Positions 10,043 to 23,600 of a DNA stretch of 64,000 nt are shown here, in pieces. Numbering within the stretch: position 1 is the first letter of the stretch; each line of letters begins with the position of its first letter. Origin of the DNA: Sepiola atlantica. Lineage: Eukaryota; Mollusca; Cephalopoda; Sepiida; Sepiolidae. The position numbers and the translations under genes are program-made. The notes under the pieces are model-generated. The model saw only the letters and a program-made list of their open reading frames with translations, made no database searches and was not told where the DNA came from. The stretch is taken from assembly GCA_963556195.1 (NCBI GenBank), contig CAUVYP010001193.1, positions 310,001 to 374,000 on the forward strand, read 5' to 3'.

Positions 10043-11343
10043 CCTGATGAAATCTAGTGAAAATCGACTCGCACAACGTGTTTTTCATTAGTTATTCACG
10101 GATATCGATTACACGCACATCCACATTAGAAAGTCATAATTCCATGTTGTAAAGCGTAAACCTGATGAAATCAAGTGAAAATCGTCTCGCACAACGTGTT
10201 TTTACTCAGTTATTCACGAATATCGTTTACACAAACATCCACATTCAAAAGTCATAATTCCATGTTATAAAGCGTAAATATGATGAAATCTAGTGAAAAT
10301 CGACTCGCACAACGTGTTTTTCATTAGTTATTCACGTATATCGTTTACACAAACATCCACATTCGAAAGTCATAATTCCATGTTGTAAAGCGTAAACCTG
10401 ATGAAATCTAGTGAAAATCGACTCGCACAACGTGTTTTTCATTAGTTATTCACGAATATCGTTTACACAAACATCCACATTCGAAAGTCATAATTCCATG
10501 TTGTAAAGCGTAAACCTGATGAAATCTAGTGAAAATCGTCTCGCACAACGTGTTTTTTCACTCAGTTATACACGAATATCGTTTACACAACCATCCACAT
10601 TCAAAAGTCATAATTCCATGTTATAAAGCGTAAACCTGATGAAATCTAGTGAAAATCGACTCACACAACGTGTTTTTCATTAGTTTTTCACGAATATCGA
10701 TTACACGCACATCCACATTAGAAAGTCATAATTCCATGTTGTAAAGCGTAAACCTGATGAAATCTAGTGAAAATCGACTCGCACAACGTGTTTTTCATTC
10801 AGTTATACACGAATATCGTTTACACAAACATCCACATTCAAAAGTCATAATTCCATGTTATAAAGCGTAAACCTGATGAAATCTAGTGAAAATCGACTCA
10901 CACAACGTGTTTTTCATTAGTTATTCACGGATATCGTTTACACAAACATCCACATTCGAAAGTCATAATTCCATGTTGTAAAGCGTAAACCTGATGAAAT
11001 CAAGTGAAAATCGACGCGCACAACGTGTTTTTCATTAGTTATTCACGGATATCGATTAGACAAACATCCACATTCTAAATTCATAAATCCATGTTGTAAA
11101 GCGTAAACCTGATGAAATCTAGTGAAAATCGTCTCGCACAACGTGTTTTTCATTAGTTTTTCACGAATATCGATTACACGCACATCCACATTAGAAAGTC
11201 ATAATTCCATGTTGTAAAGCGTAAACCGTATGAAATCAAGTGAAAATCGTCTCGCACAACGTGTTTTTCATTAGTTATTCACGTATATCGTTTACACAAA
11301 CATCCACATTCAAAAGTCGTAATTACATGATGTAAAGCGTAAA
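10043..11343 (+). repeat. K-to-G block, first of three copies
   Basis: The block starts with a K unit (10043), followed by C', L and on to a G unit (11226). It matches blocks starting at 16424 (offset 6,381) and 18671 (offset 8,628). The rare change caaccatcc in a class F unit at about 10591 is shared with 16972 and 19219, and all three contain the 119-bp unit. Near 11043-11060 a B-like first half runs into cggatatcgattagac, where the copies at 17.4 and 19.7 kb have separate B and C units; one monomer was apparently lost here. Confidence 0.8.
10753..10871 (+). repeat. 119-bp monomer (tttttcattcagttatacac)
   Basis: The first half carries gactcg as in class A, and the second half resembles F2 with one T fewer. 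Three occur, here and near 17.15 and 19.39 kb, always in the K-to-G block. It reads as an A/F2 chimera replacing the separate A and F2 units of the 24-mer. Confidence 0.82.
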
Positions 11344-14059
11344 CCTGATGAAATCTAGTGAAAATCGACTCGCACAACGTGTTTTTCATTAGTTATTCAC
11401 GGATATCCTTTACACAAACATCCACATTCGAAAGTCATAATTCCATGTTATAAAGCGTAAACCTGATGAAATCTAGTGAAAATCGACGCGCACAACGTGT
11501 TTTTCATTAGTTATTCACGAATATCGTTTACACAAACATCCACATTCGAAAGTCATAATTCCATGTTGTAAAGCGTAAACCTGATGAAATCAAGTGAAAA
11601 TCGTCTCGCACAACGTGTTTTTACTCAGTTATTCACGAATATCGATTAGACAAACGTCCACATTCTAAATTCATAAATCCATGTTGTAAAGCGTAAACCT
11701 GATGAAATCTAGTGAAAATCGTCTCGCACAACGTGTTTTTCATTAGTTTTTCACGAATATCGATTACACGCACATCCACATTAGAAAGTCATAATTCCAT
11801 GTTGTAAAGCGTAAACCGTATGAAATCAAGTGAAAATCGTCTCGCACAACGTGTTTTTACTCAGTTATTCACGTATATCGTTTACACAAACATCCACATT
11901 CGAAAGTCATAATTCCATGTTGTAAAGCGTAAACCTGATGAAATCTAGTGAAAATTGACTCGCACAACGTGTTTTTCATTAGTTATTCACGAATATCGTT
12001 TACACAAACATCCACATTCGAAAGTCATAATTCCATGTTGTAAAGCGTAAACCTGATGAAATCTAGTGAAAATCGTCTCGCACAACGTGTTTTTACTCAG
12101 TTATTCACGAATATCGATTAGACAAACATCCACATTCTAAATTCATAAATCCATGTTGTAAAGCGTAAACCTGATGAAATCTAGTGAAAATCGTCTCGCA
12201 CAACGTGTTTTTCATTAGTTTTTCACGAATATCGATTACACGCACATCCACATTAGAAAGTCATAATTCCATGTTGTAAAGCGTAAACCGTATGAAATCA
12301 AGTGAAAATCGTCTCGCACAACGTGTTTTTACTCAGTTATTCACGAATATCGTTTACACAAACATCCACATTCAAAAGTCATAATTCCATGTTATAAAGC
12401 GTAAACCTGATGAAATCTAGTGAAAATCGACTCGCACAACGTGTTTTTCATTAGTTATTCACGGACATCGTTTACACAAACATCCACATTCGAAAGTCAT
12501 AATTCCATGTTGTAAAGCATAAACCTGATGAAAGCTAGCGAAAATCGTCTCGCACAACGTGTTTTTCATTAGTTTTTCAGGAATATTGATTACACAAACA
12601 TCCACATTCGAAAGTCATAATTCCATGTTGTAAAGCGTAAACCTGATGAAATCAAGTGAAAATCGTCTCGCACAACGTGTTTTTACTCAGTTATTCACGA
12701 ATATCGATTAGACAAACATCTACAATCGAAAGTCATAATTCCATGATGTAAAGCGTAAACCTGATGAAATCTAGTGAAAATTGACTCGCACAACGTGTTT
12801 TTCATTAGTTATTCACGAATATCGTTTACACAAACATCCACATTCGAAAGTCATAATTCCATGTTGTAAAGCGTAAACCTGATGAAATCTAGTGAAAATC
12901 GACTCGCACAACGTGTTTTTCATTAGTTATTCACGAATATCGTTTACACAAACATCCACATTCGAAAGTCATAATTCCATGTTGTAAAGCGTAAACCTGA
13001 TGAAATCTAGTGAAAATCGTCTCGCACAACGTGTTTTTTCACTCAGTTATACACGAATATCGTTTACACAAACATCCACATTCGAAAGTCATAATTCCAT
13101 GTTGTAAAGCGTAAACCTGATGAAATCAAGTGAAAATCGTCTCGCACAACGTGTTTTTACTCAGTTATTCACGAATATCGATTAGACAAACATCCACATT
13201 CTAAATTCATAAATCCATGTTGTAAAGCGTAAACCTGATGAAATCTAGTGAAAATCGTCTCGCACAACGTGTTTTTCATTAGTTTTTCACGAATATCGAT
13301 TACACGCACATCCACATTAGAAAGTCATAATTCCATGTTGTAAAGCGTAAACCGTATGAAATCAAGTGAAAATCGACTCGCACAACGTGTTTTTCATTAG
13401 TTATTCACGGATATCGTTTACACAAACATCCACATTCGAAAGTCATAATTCCATGTTATAAAGCGTAAACCTGATGAAATCAAGTGAAAATCGACTCGCA
13501 CAACGTGTTTTTCATTAGTTATTCACGAATATCGTTTACACAAACATCCACATTCGAAAGTCATAATTCCATGTTGTAAAGCGTAAACCTGATGAAATCA
13601 AGTGAAAATCGTCTCGCACAACGTGTTTTTACTCAGTTATTCACGAATATCGATTAGACAAACATCCACATTCTAAATTCATAAATCCATGTTGTAAAGC
13701 GTAAACCTGATGAAATCTAGTGAAAATCGTCTCGCACAACGTGTTTTTCATTAGTTTTTCACGAATATCGATTACACGCACATCCACATTAGAAAGTCAT
13801 AATTCCATGTTGTAAAGCGTAAACCTGATGAAATCAAGTGAAAATCGACGCGCACAACGTGTTTTTCATTAGTTATTCACGAATATCGTTTACACAAACA
13901 TCCACATTCAAAAGTCATAATTCCATGTTATAAAGCGTAAACCTGATGAAATCTAGTGAAAATCGACTCGCACAACGTGTTTTTCATTAGTTATTCACGT
14001 ATATCGTTTACACAAACATCCACATTCGAAAGTCATAATTCCATGTTGTAAAGCGTAAA
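11344..14059 (+). repeat. 24-unit-period duplication, copy 1 (full)
   Basis: The block starts at an H unit and is repeated from 14178. Shared rare bases include caaacgtcc (11651 and 14485, offset 2,834), T13 combined with gacgcg (near 11480 and 14310), ggacatcg (12463 and 14825, offset 2,362), gcataaacc, and caggaatattg. From the A unit at 12878 the offset is 2,126. The falling offset shows which copy lost monomers: this one has six more. Confidence 0.85.
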
Positions 14060-14177
14060 CCTGATGAAATCTAGTGAAAATCGTCTCGCACAACGTGTTT
14101 TTACTCAGTTATTCACGGATATGAATTAGACAAACATCCACATTCGAAAGTCATAAATCCATGTTGTAAAGCGTAAA
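14060..14177 (+). repeat. Odd junction monomer between two duplicated blocks
   Basis: This unit carries gtctcg, actcag and a cggatatgaattagac stretch that I see nowhere else in the window, followed by tcgaaagtcataaatcc, a mix of A-type and C-type 3' ends. It sits exactly where the block copied from 11344 ends and its second copy begins at 14178. It is best read as a recombination junction with added substitutions. Confidence 0.75.
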
Positions 14178-16185
14178 CCTGATGAAATCTAGTGAAAATC
14201 GTCTCGCACAACGTGTTTTTCATTAGTTATTCACGGATATCCTTTACACAAACATCCACATTCGAAAGTCATAATTCCATGTTATAAAGCGTAAACCTGA
14301 TGAAATCTAGTGAAAATCGACGCGCACAACGTGTTTTTCATTAGTTATTCACGAATATCGTTTACACAAACATCCACATTCGAAAGTCATAATTCCATGT
14401 TGTAAAGCGTAAACCTGATGAAATCAAGTGAAAATCGTCTCGCACAACGTGTTTTTACTCAGTTATTCACGAATATCGATTAGACAAACGTCCACATTCT
14501 AAATTCATAAATCCATGTTGTAAAGCGTAAACCTGATGAAATCTAGTGAAAATCGTCTCGCACAACGTGTTTTTCATTAGTTTTTCACGAATATCGATTA
14601 CACGCACATCCACATTAGAAAGTCATAATTCCATGTTGTAAAGCGTAAACCGTATGAAATCAAGTGAAAATCGTCTCGCACAACGTGTTTTTACTCAGTT
14701 ATTCACGAATATCGTTTACACAAACATCCACATTCAAAAGTCATAATTCCATGTTATAAAGCGTAAACCTGATGAAATCTAGTGAAAATCGACTCGCACA
14801 ACGTGTTTTTCATTAGTTATTCACGGACATCGTTTACACAAACATCCACATTCGAAAGTCATAATTCCATGTTGTAAAGCATAAACCTGATGAAATCTAG
14901 CGAAAATCGTCTCGCACAACGTGTTTTTCATTAGTTTTTCAGGAATATTGATTACACAAACATCCACATTCGAAAGTCATAATTCCATGTTGTAAAGCGT
15001 AAACCTGATGAAATCTAGTGAAAATCGACTCGCACAACGTGTTTTTCATTAGTTATTCACGAATATCGTTTACACAAACATCCACATTCGAAAGTCATAA
15101 TTCCATGTTGTAAAGCGTAAACCTGATGAAATCTAGTGAAAATCGTCTCGCACAACGTGTTTTTTCACTCAGTTATACACGAATATCGTTTACACAAACA
15201 TCCACATTCGAAAGTCATAATTCCATGTTGTAAAGCGTAAACCTGATGAAATCAAGTGAAAATCGTCTCGCACAACGTGTTTTTACTCAGTTATTCACGA
15301 ATATCGATTAGACAAACATCCACATTCTAAATTCATAAATCCATGTTGTAAAGCGTAAACCTGATGAAATCTAGTGAAAATCGTCTCGCACAACGTGTTT
15401 TTCATTAGTTTTTCACGAATATCGATTACACGCACATCCACATTAGAAAGTCATAATTCCATGTTGTAAAGCGTAAACCGTATGAAATCAAGTGAAAATC
15501 GACTCGCACAACGTGTTTTTCATTAGTTATTCACGGATATCGTTTACACAAACATCCACATTCGAAAGTCATAATTCCATGTTATAAAGCGTAAACCTGA
15601 TGAAATCAAGTGAAAATCGACTCGCACAACGTGTTTTTCATTAGTTATTCACGAATATCGTTTACACAAACATCCACATTCGAAAGTCATAATTCCATGT
15701 TGTAAAGCGTAAACCTGATGAAATCAAGTGAAAATCGTCTCGCACAACGTGTTTTTACTCAGTTATTCACGAATATCGATTAGACAAACATCCACATTCT
15801 AAATTCATAAATCCATGTTGTAAAGCGTAAACCTGATGAAATCTAGTGAAAATCGTCTCGCACAACGTGTTTTTCATTAGTTTTTCACGAATATCGATTA
15901 CACGCACATCCACATTAGAAAGTCATAATTCCATGTTGTAAAGCGTAAACCTGATGAAATCAAGTGAAAATCGACGCGCACAACGTGTTTTTCATTAGTT
16001 ATTCACGAATATCGTTTACACAAACATCCACATTCAAAAGTCATAATTCCATGTTATAAAGCGTAAACCTGATGAAATCTAGTGAAAATCGACTCGCACA
16101 ACGTGTTTTTCATTAGTTATTCACGTATATCGTTTACACAAACATCCACATTCGAAAGTCATAATTCCATGTTGTAAAGCGTAAA
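14178..16185 (+). repeat. 24-unit-period duplication, copy 2 (six monomers deleted)
   Basis: This matches 11344-14059, but the offset falls from 2,834 to 2,362 to 2,126 bp, meaning a loss of four monomers between 14485 and 14825 and of two more after the unit at 14886. Total length is 708 bp shorter, exactly six monomers. Units 15004-16185 match 12878-14059 (ten units, one of 120 bp). Confidence 0.85.
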
Positions 16186-16423
16186 CCTGATGAAATCTAG
16201 TGAAAATCGTCTCGCACAACGTGTTTTTTCACTCAGTTATACACGAATATCGTTTACACAAACATCCACATTCGAAAGTCATAATTCCATGTTGTAAAGC
16301 GTAAACCTGATGAAATCAAGTGAAAATCGACGCGCACAACGTGTTTTTCATTAGTTATTCACGTATATCGTTTACACAAACATCCACATTCGAAAGTCAT
16401 AATTCCATGTTGTAAAGCGTAAA

Positions 16424-18670
16424 CCTGATGAAATCTAGTGAAAATCGACTCGCACAACGTGTTTTTCATTAGTTATTCACGGATATCGATTACACGCACA
16501 TCCACATTAGAAAGTCATAATTCCATGTTGTAAAGCGTAAACCTGATGAAATCAAGTGAAAATCGTCTCGCACAACGTGTTTTTACTCAGTTATTCACGA
16601 ATATCGTTTACACAAACATCCACATTCAAAAGTCATAATTCCATGTTATAAAGCGTAAATATGATGAAATCTAGTGAAAATCGACTCGCACAACGTGTTT
16701 TTCATTAGTTATTCACGTATATCGTTTACACAAACATCCACATTCGAAAGTCATAATTCCATGTTGTAAAGCGTAAACCTGATGAAATCTAGTGAAAATC
16801 GACTCGCACAACGTGTTTTTCATTAGTTATTCACGAATATCGTTTACACAAACATCCACATTCGAAAGTCATAATTCCATGTTGTAAAGCGTAAACCTGA
16901 TGAAATCTAGTGAAAATCGTCTCGCACAACGTGTTTTTTCACTCAGTTATACACGAATATCGTTTACACAACCATCCACATTCAAAAGTCATAATTCCAT
17001 GTTATAAAGCGTAAACCTGATGAAATCTAGTGAAAATCGACTCACACAACGTGTTTTTCATTAGTTTTTCACGAATATCGATTACACGCACATCCACATT
17101 AGAAAGTCATAATTCCATGTTGTAAAGCGTAAACCTGATGAAATCTAGTGAAAATCGACTCGCACAACGTGTTTTTCATTCAGTTATACACGAATATCGT
17201 TTACACAAACATCCACATTCAAAAGTCATAATTCCATGTTATAAAGCGTAAACCTGATGAAATCTAGTGAAAATCGACTCACACAACGTGTTTTTCATTA
17301 GTTATTCACGGATATCGTTTACACAAACATCCACATTCGAAAGTCATAATTCCATGTTGTAAAGCGTAAACCTGATGAAATCAAGTGAAAATCGACGCGC
17401 ACAACGTGTTTTTCATTAGTTATTCACGAATATCGTTTACACAAACATCCACATTCGAAAGTCATAATTCCATGTTGTAAAGCGTAAACCGTATGAAATC
17501 AAGTGAAAATCGTCTCGCACAACGTGTTTTTACTCAGTTATTCACGGATATCGATTAGACAAACATCCACATTCTAAATTCATAAATCCATGTTGTAAAG
17601 CGTAAACCTGATGAAATCTAGTGAAAATCGTCTCGCACAACGTGTTTTTCATTAGTTTTTCACGAATATCGATTACACGCACATCCACATTAGAAAGTCA
17701 TAATTCCATGTTATAAAGCGTAAACCTGATGAAATCTAGTGAAAATCGTCTCGCACAACGTGTTTTTTATTAGTTATTCACGTATATCGTTTACACAAAC
17801 ATCCACATTCAAAAGTCGTAATTACATGATGTAAAGCGTAAACCTGATGAAATCTAGTGAAAATCGACTCGCACAACGTGTTTTTCATTAGTTATTCACG
17901 GATATCCTTTACACAAACATCCACATTCGAAAGTCATAATTCCATGTTATAAAGCGTAAACCTGATGAAATCAAGTGAAAATCGTCTCGCACAACGTGTT
18001 TTTTCACTCAGTTATACACGAATATCGTTTACACAAACATCCACATTCGAAAGTCATAATTCCATGTTGTAAAGCGTAAACCTGATGAAATCAAGTGAAA
18101 ATCGTCTCGCACAACGTGTTTTTACTCAGTTATTCACGAATATCGATTAGACAAACATCCACATTCTAAATTCATAAATCCATGTTGTAAAGCGTAAACC
18201 TGATGAAATCTAGTGAAAATCGTCTCGCACAACGTGTTTTTCATTAGTTTTTCACGAATATCGATTACACGCACATCCACATTAGAAAGTCATAATTCCA
18301 TGTTGTAAAGCGTAAACCGTATGAAATCAAGTGAAAATCGACTCGCACAACGTGTTTTTCATTAGTTATTCACGGATATCGTTTACACAAACATCCACAT
18401 TCGAAAGTCATAATTCCATGTTATAAAGCGTAAACCTGATGAAATCAAGTGAAAATCAACTCGCACAACGTGTTTTTCATTAGTTATTCACGAATATCGT
18501 TTACACAAACATCCACATTCGAAAGTCATAATTCCATGTTGTAAAGCGTAAACCTGATGAAATCAAGTGAAAATCGACGCGCACAACGTGTTTTTCATTA
18601 GTTATTCACGGATATCGTTTACACAAACATCCACATTCGAAAGTCATAATTCCATGTTGTAAAGCGTAAA
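16424..18670 (+). repeat. 19-mer HOR of 2,247 bp, tandem copy 1
   Basis: Nineteen monomers starting with a K unit and containing two 120-bp units and one 119-bp unit. Shared markers with the next copy include caaccatcc (16972 and 19219) and gtcgtaattaca (17815 and 20062), both offset 2,247 bp. Private changes: gttttttattag in the unit at 17725 and aaaatcaactcg near 18457. Confidence 0.85.
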
Positions 18671-20682
18671 CCTGATGAAATCTAGTGAAAATCGACTCGC
18701 ACAACGTGTTTTTCATTAGTTATTCACGGATATCGATTACACGCACATCCACATTAGAAAGTCATAATTCCATGTTGTAAAGCGTAAACCTGATGAAATC
18801 AAGTGAAAATCGTCTCGCACAACGTGTTTTTACTCAGTTATTCACGAATATCGTTTACACAAACATCCACATTCAAAAGTCATAATTCCATGTTATAAAG
18901 CGTAAATATGATGAAATCTAGTGAAAATCGACTCGCACAACGTGTTTTTCATTAGTTATTCACGTATATCGTTTACACAAACATCCACATTCGAAAGTCA
19001 TAATTCCATGTTGTAAAGCGTAAACCTGATGAAATCTAGTGAAAATCGACTCGCACAACGTGTTTTTCATTAGTTATTCACGAATATCGTTTACACAAAC
19101 ATCCACATTCGAAAGTCATAATTCCATGTTGTAAAGCGTAAACCTGATGAAATCTAGTGAAAATCGTCTCGCACAACGTGTTTTTTCACTCAGTTATACA
19201 CGAATATCGTTTACACAACCATCCACATTCAAAAGTCATAATTCCATGTTATAAAGCGTAAACCTGATGAAATCTAGTGAAAATCGACTCACACAACGTG
19301 TTTTTCATTAGTTTTTCACGAATATCGATTACACGCACATCCACATTAGAAAGTCATAATTCCATGTTGTAAAGCGTAAACCTGATGAAATCTAGTGAAA
19401 ATCGACTCGCACAACGTGTTTTTCATTCAGTTATACACGAATATCGTTTACACAAACATCCACATTCAAAAGTCATAATTCCATGTTATAAAGCGTAAAC
19501 CTGATGAAATCTAGTGAAAATCGACTCACACAACGTGTTTTTCATTAGTTATTCACGGATATCGTTTACACAAACATCCACATTCGAAAGTCATAATTCC
19601 ATGTTGTAAAGCGTAAACCTGATGAAATCAAGTGAAAATCGACGCGCACAACGTGTTTTTCATTAGTTATTCACGAATATCGTTTACACAAACATCCACA
19701 TTCGAAAGTCATAATTCCATGTTGTAAAGCGTAAACCGTATGAAATCAAGTGAAAATCGTCTCGCACAACGTGTTTTTACTCAGTTATTCACGGATATCG
19801 ATTAGACAAACATCCACATTCTAAATTCATAAATCCATGTTGTAAAGCGTAAACCTGATGAAATCTAGTGAAAATCGTCTCGCACAACGTGTTTTTCATT
19901 AGTTTTTCACGAATATCGATTACACGCACATCCACATTAGAAAGTCATAATTCCATGTTGTAAAGCGTAAACCGTATGAAATCAAGTGAAAATCGTCTCG
20001 CACAACGTGTTTTTCATTAGTTATTCACGTATATCGTTTACACAAACATCCACATTCAAAAGTCGTAATTACATGATGTAAAGCGTAAACCTGATGAAAT
20101 CTAGTGAAAATCGACTCGCACAACGTGTTTTTCATTAGTTATTCACGGATATCCTTTACACAAACATCCACATTCGAAAGTCATAATTCCATGTTATAAA
20201 GCGTAAACCTGATGAAATCAAGTGAAAATCGTCTCGCACAACGTGTTTTTTCACTCAGTTATACACGAATATCGTTTACACAAACATCCACATTCGAAAG
20301 TCATAATTCCATGTTGTAAAGCGTAAACCTGATGAAATCAAGTGAAAATCGTCTCGCACAACGTGTTTTTACTCAGTTATTCACGAATATCGATTAGACA
20401 AACATCCACATTCTAAATTCATAAATCCATGTTGTAAAGCGTAAACCTGATGAAATCTAGTGAAAATCGTCTCGCACAACGTGTTTTTCATTAGTTTTTC
20501 ACGAATATCGATTACACGCACATCCACATTAGAAAGTCATAATTCCATGTTGTAAAGCGTAAACCGTATGAAATCAAGTGAAAATCGACTCGCACAACGT
20601 GTTTTTCATTAGTTATTCACGGATATCGTTTACACAAACATCCACATTCGAAAGTCATAATTCCATGTTGTAAAGCGTAAAC
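18671..20682 (+). repeat. 19-mer HOR, tandem copy 2 (matching part)
   Basis: Same class order as from 16424 at offset 2,247 bp. The match ends after the ccgtatg unit carrying gactcg and cggatatcg at about 20564, after which the copies follow different orders. Confidence 0.8.
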
Positions 20683-23600
20683 CTGATGAAATCAAGTGAA
20701 AATCGACGCGCACAACGTGTTTTTCATTAGTTATTCACGAATATCGTTTACACAAACATCCACATTCGAAAGTCATAATTCCATGTTGTAAAGCGTAAAC
20801 CGTATGAAATCAAGTGAAAATCGTCTCGCACAACGTGTTTTTACTCAGTTATTCACGAATATCGATTAGACAAACATCCACATTCTAAATTCATAAATCC
20901 ATGTTGTAAAGCGTAAACCTGATGAAATCTAGTGAAAATCGTCTCGCACAACGTGTTTTTCATTAGTTTTTCACGAATATCGATTACACGCACATCCACA
21001 TTAGAAAGTCATAATTCCATGTTGTAAAGCGTAAACCGTATGAAATCAAGTGAAAATCGTCTCGCACAACGTGTTTTTACTCAGTTATTCACGTATATCG
21101 TTTACACAAACATCCACATTCGAAAGTCATAATTCCATGTTGTAAAGCGTAAACCTGATGAAATCTAGTGAAAATTGACTCGCACAACGTGTTTTTCATT
21201 AGTTATTCACGAATATCGTTTACACAAACATCCACATTCGAAAGTCATAATTCCATGTTGTAAAGCGTAAACCTGATGAAATCTAGTGAAAATCGACTCG
21301 CACAACGTGTTTTTCATTAGTTATTCACGAATATCGTTTACACAAACATCCACATTCGAAAGTCATAATTCCATGTTGTAAAGCGTAAACCTGATGAAAT
21401 CTAGTGAAAATCGACGCGCACAACGTGTTTTTCATTAGTTATTCACGTATATCGTTTACACAAACATCCACATTCGAAAGTCATAATTCCATGTTGTAAA
21501 GCGTAAACCTGATGAAATCTAGTGAAAATTGACTCGCACAACGTGTTTTTCATTAGTTATTCACGAATATCGTTTACACAAACATCCACATTCGAAAGTC
21601 ATAATTCCATGTTGTAAAGCGTAAACCTGATGAAATCTAGTGAAAATCGACTCGCACAACGTGTTTTTCATTAGTTATTCACGAATATCGTTTACACAAA
21701 CATCCACATTCGAAAGTCATAATTCCATGTTGTAAAGCGTAAACCTGATGAAATCTAGTGAAAATCGTCTCGCACAACGTGTTTTTACTCAGTTATTCAC
21801 GAATATCGATTAGACAAACATCCACATTCTAAATTCATAAATCCATGTTGTAAAGCGTAAACCTGATGAAATCAAGTGAAAATCGTCTCGCACAACGTGT
21901 TTTTACTCAGTTATTCACGAATATCGATTAGACAAACATCTACAATCGAAAGTCATAATTCCATGATGTAAAGCGTAAACCTGATGAAATCTAGTGAAAA
22001 TTGACTCGCACAACGTGTTTTTCATTAGTTATTCACGAATATCGTTTACACAAACATCCACATTCGAAAGTCATAATTCCATGTTGTAAAGCGTAAACCG
22101 TATGAAATCAAGTGAAAATCGACTCGCACAACGTGTTTTTCATTAGTTATTCACGAATATCGTTTACACAAACATCCACATTCGAAAGTCATAATTCCAT
22201 GTTATAAAGCGTAAACCTGATGAAATCAAGTGAAAATCGACTCGCACAACGTGTTTTTCATTAGTTATTCACGAATATCGTTTACACAAACATCCACATT
22301 CGAAAGTCATAATTCCATGTTGTAAAGCGTAAACCTGATGAAATCAAGTGAAAATCGTCTCGCACAACGTGTTTTTACTCAGTTATTCACGAATATCGAT
22401 TAGACAAACATCCACATTCTAAATTCATAAATCCATGTTGTAAAGCGTAAACCTGATGAAATCTAGTGAAAATCGTCTCGCACAACGTGTTTTTCATTAG
22501 TTTTTCACGAATATCGATTACACGCACATCCACATTAGAAAGTCATAATTCCATGTTGTAAAGCGTAAACCTGATGAAATCAAGTGAAAATCGACGCGCA
22601 CAACGTGTTTTTCATTAGTTATTCACGTATATCGTTTACACAAACATCCACATTCGAAAGTCATAATTCCATGTTATAAAGCGTAAACCTGATGAAATCA
22701 AGTGAAAATCGACGCGCACAACGTGTTTTTCATTAGTTATTCACGGATATCGTTTACACAAACATCCACATTCGAAAGTCATAATTCCATGTTATAAAGC
22801 GTAAACCTGATGAAATCTAGTGAAAATCGACTCGCACAACGTGTTTTTCATTAGTTATTCACGTATATCGTTTACACAAACATCCACATTCGAAAGTCAT
22901 AATTCCATGTTGTAAAGCGTAAACCTGATGAAATCTAGTGAAAATTGACTCGCACAACGTGTTTTTCATTAGTTATTCACGAATATCGTTTACACAAACA
23001 TCCGCATTCGAAAGTCATAATTCCATGTTGTAAAGCGTAAACCTGATGAAATCTAGTGAAAATCGACTCGCACAACGTGTTTTTCATTAGTTATTCACGA
23101 ATATCGTTTACACAAACATCCACATTCGAAAGTCATAATTCCATGTTGTAAAGCGTAAACCTGATGAAATCTAGTGAAAATCGTCTCGCACAACGTGTTT
23201 TTTCACTCAGTTATACACGAATATCGTTTACACAAACATCCACATTCAAAAGTCATAATTCCATGTTATAAAGCGTAAACCTGATGAAATCTAGTGAAAA
23301 TCGACTCGCACAACGTGTTTTTCATTAGTTATTCACGGATATCGTTTACACAAACATTCACATTCGAAAGTCATAATTCCATGTTGTAAAGCGTAAACCT
23401 GATGAAATCAAGTGAAAATCGACGCGCACAACGTGTTTTTCATTAGTTATTCACGAATATCGTTTACACAAACATCCACATTCGAAAGTCATAATTCCAT
23501 GTTGTAAAGCGTAAACCTGATGAAATCAAGTGAAAATCGTCTCGCACAACGTGTTTTTACTCAGTTATTCACGAATATCGATTAGACAAACATCCACATT

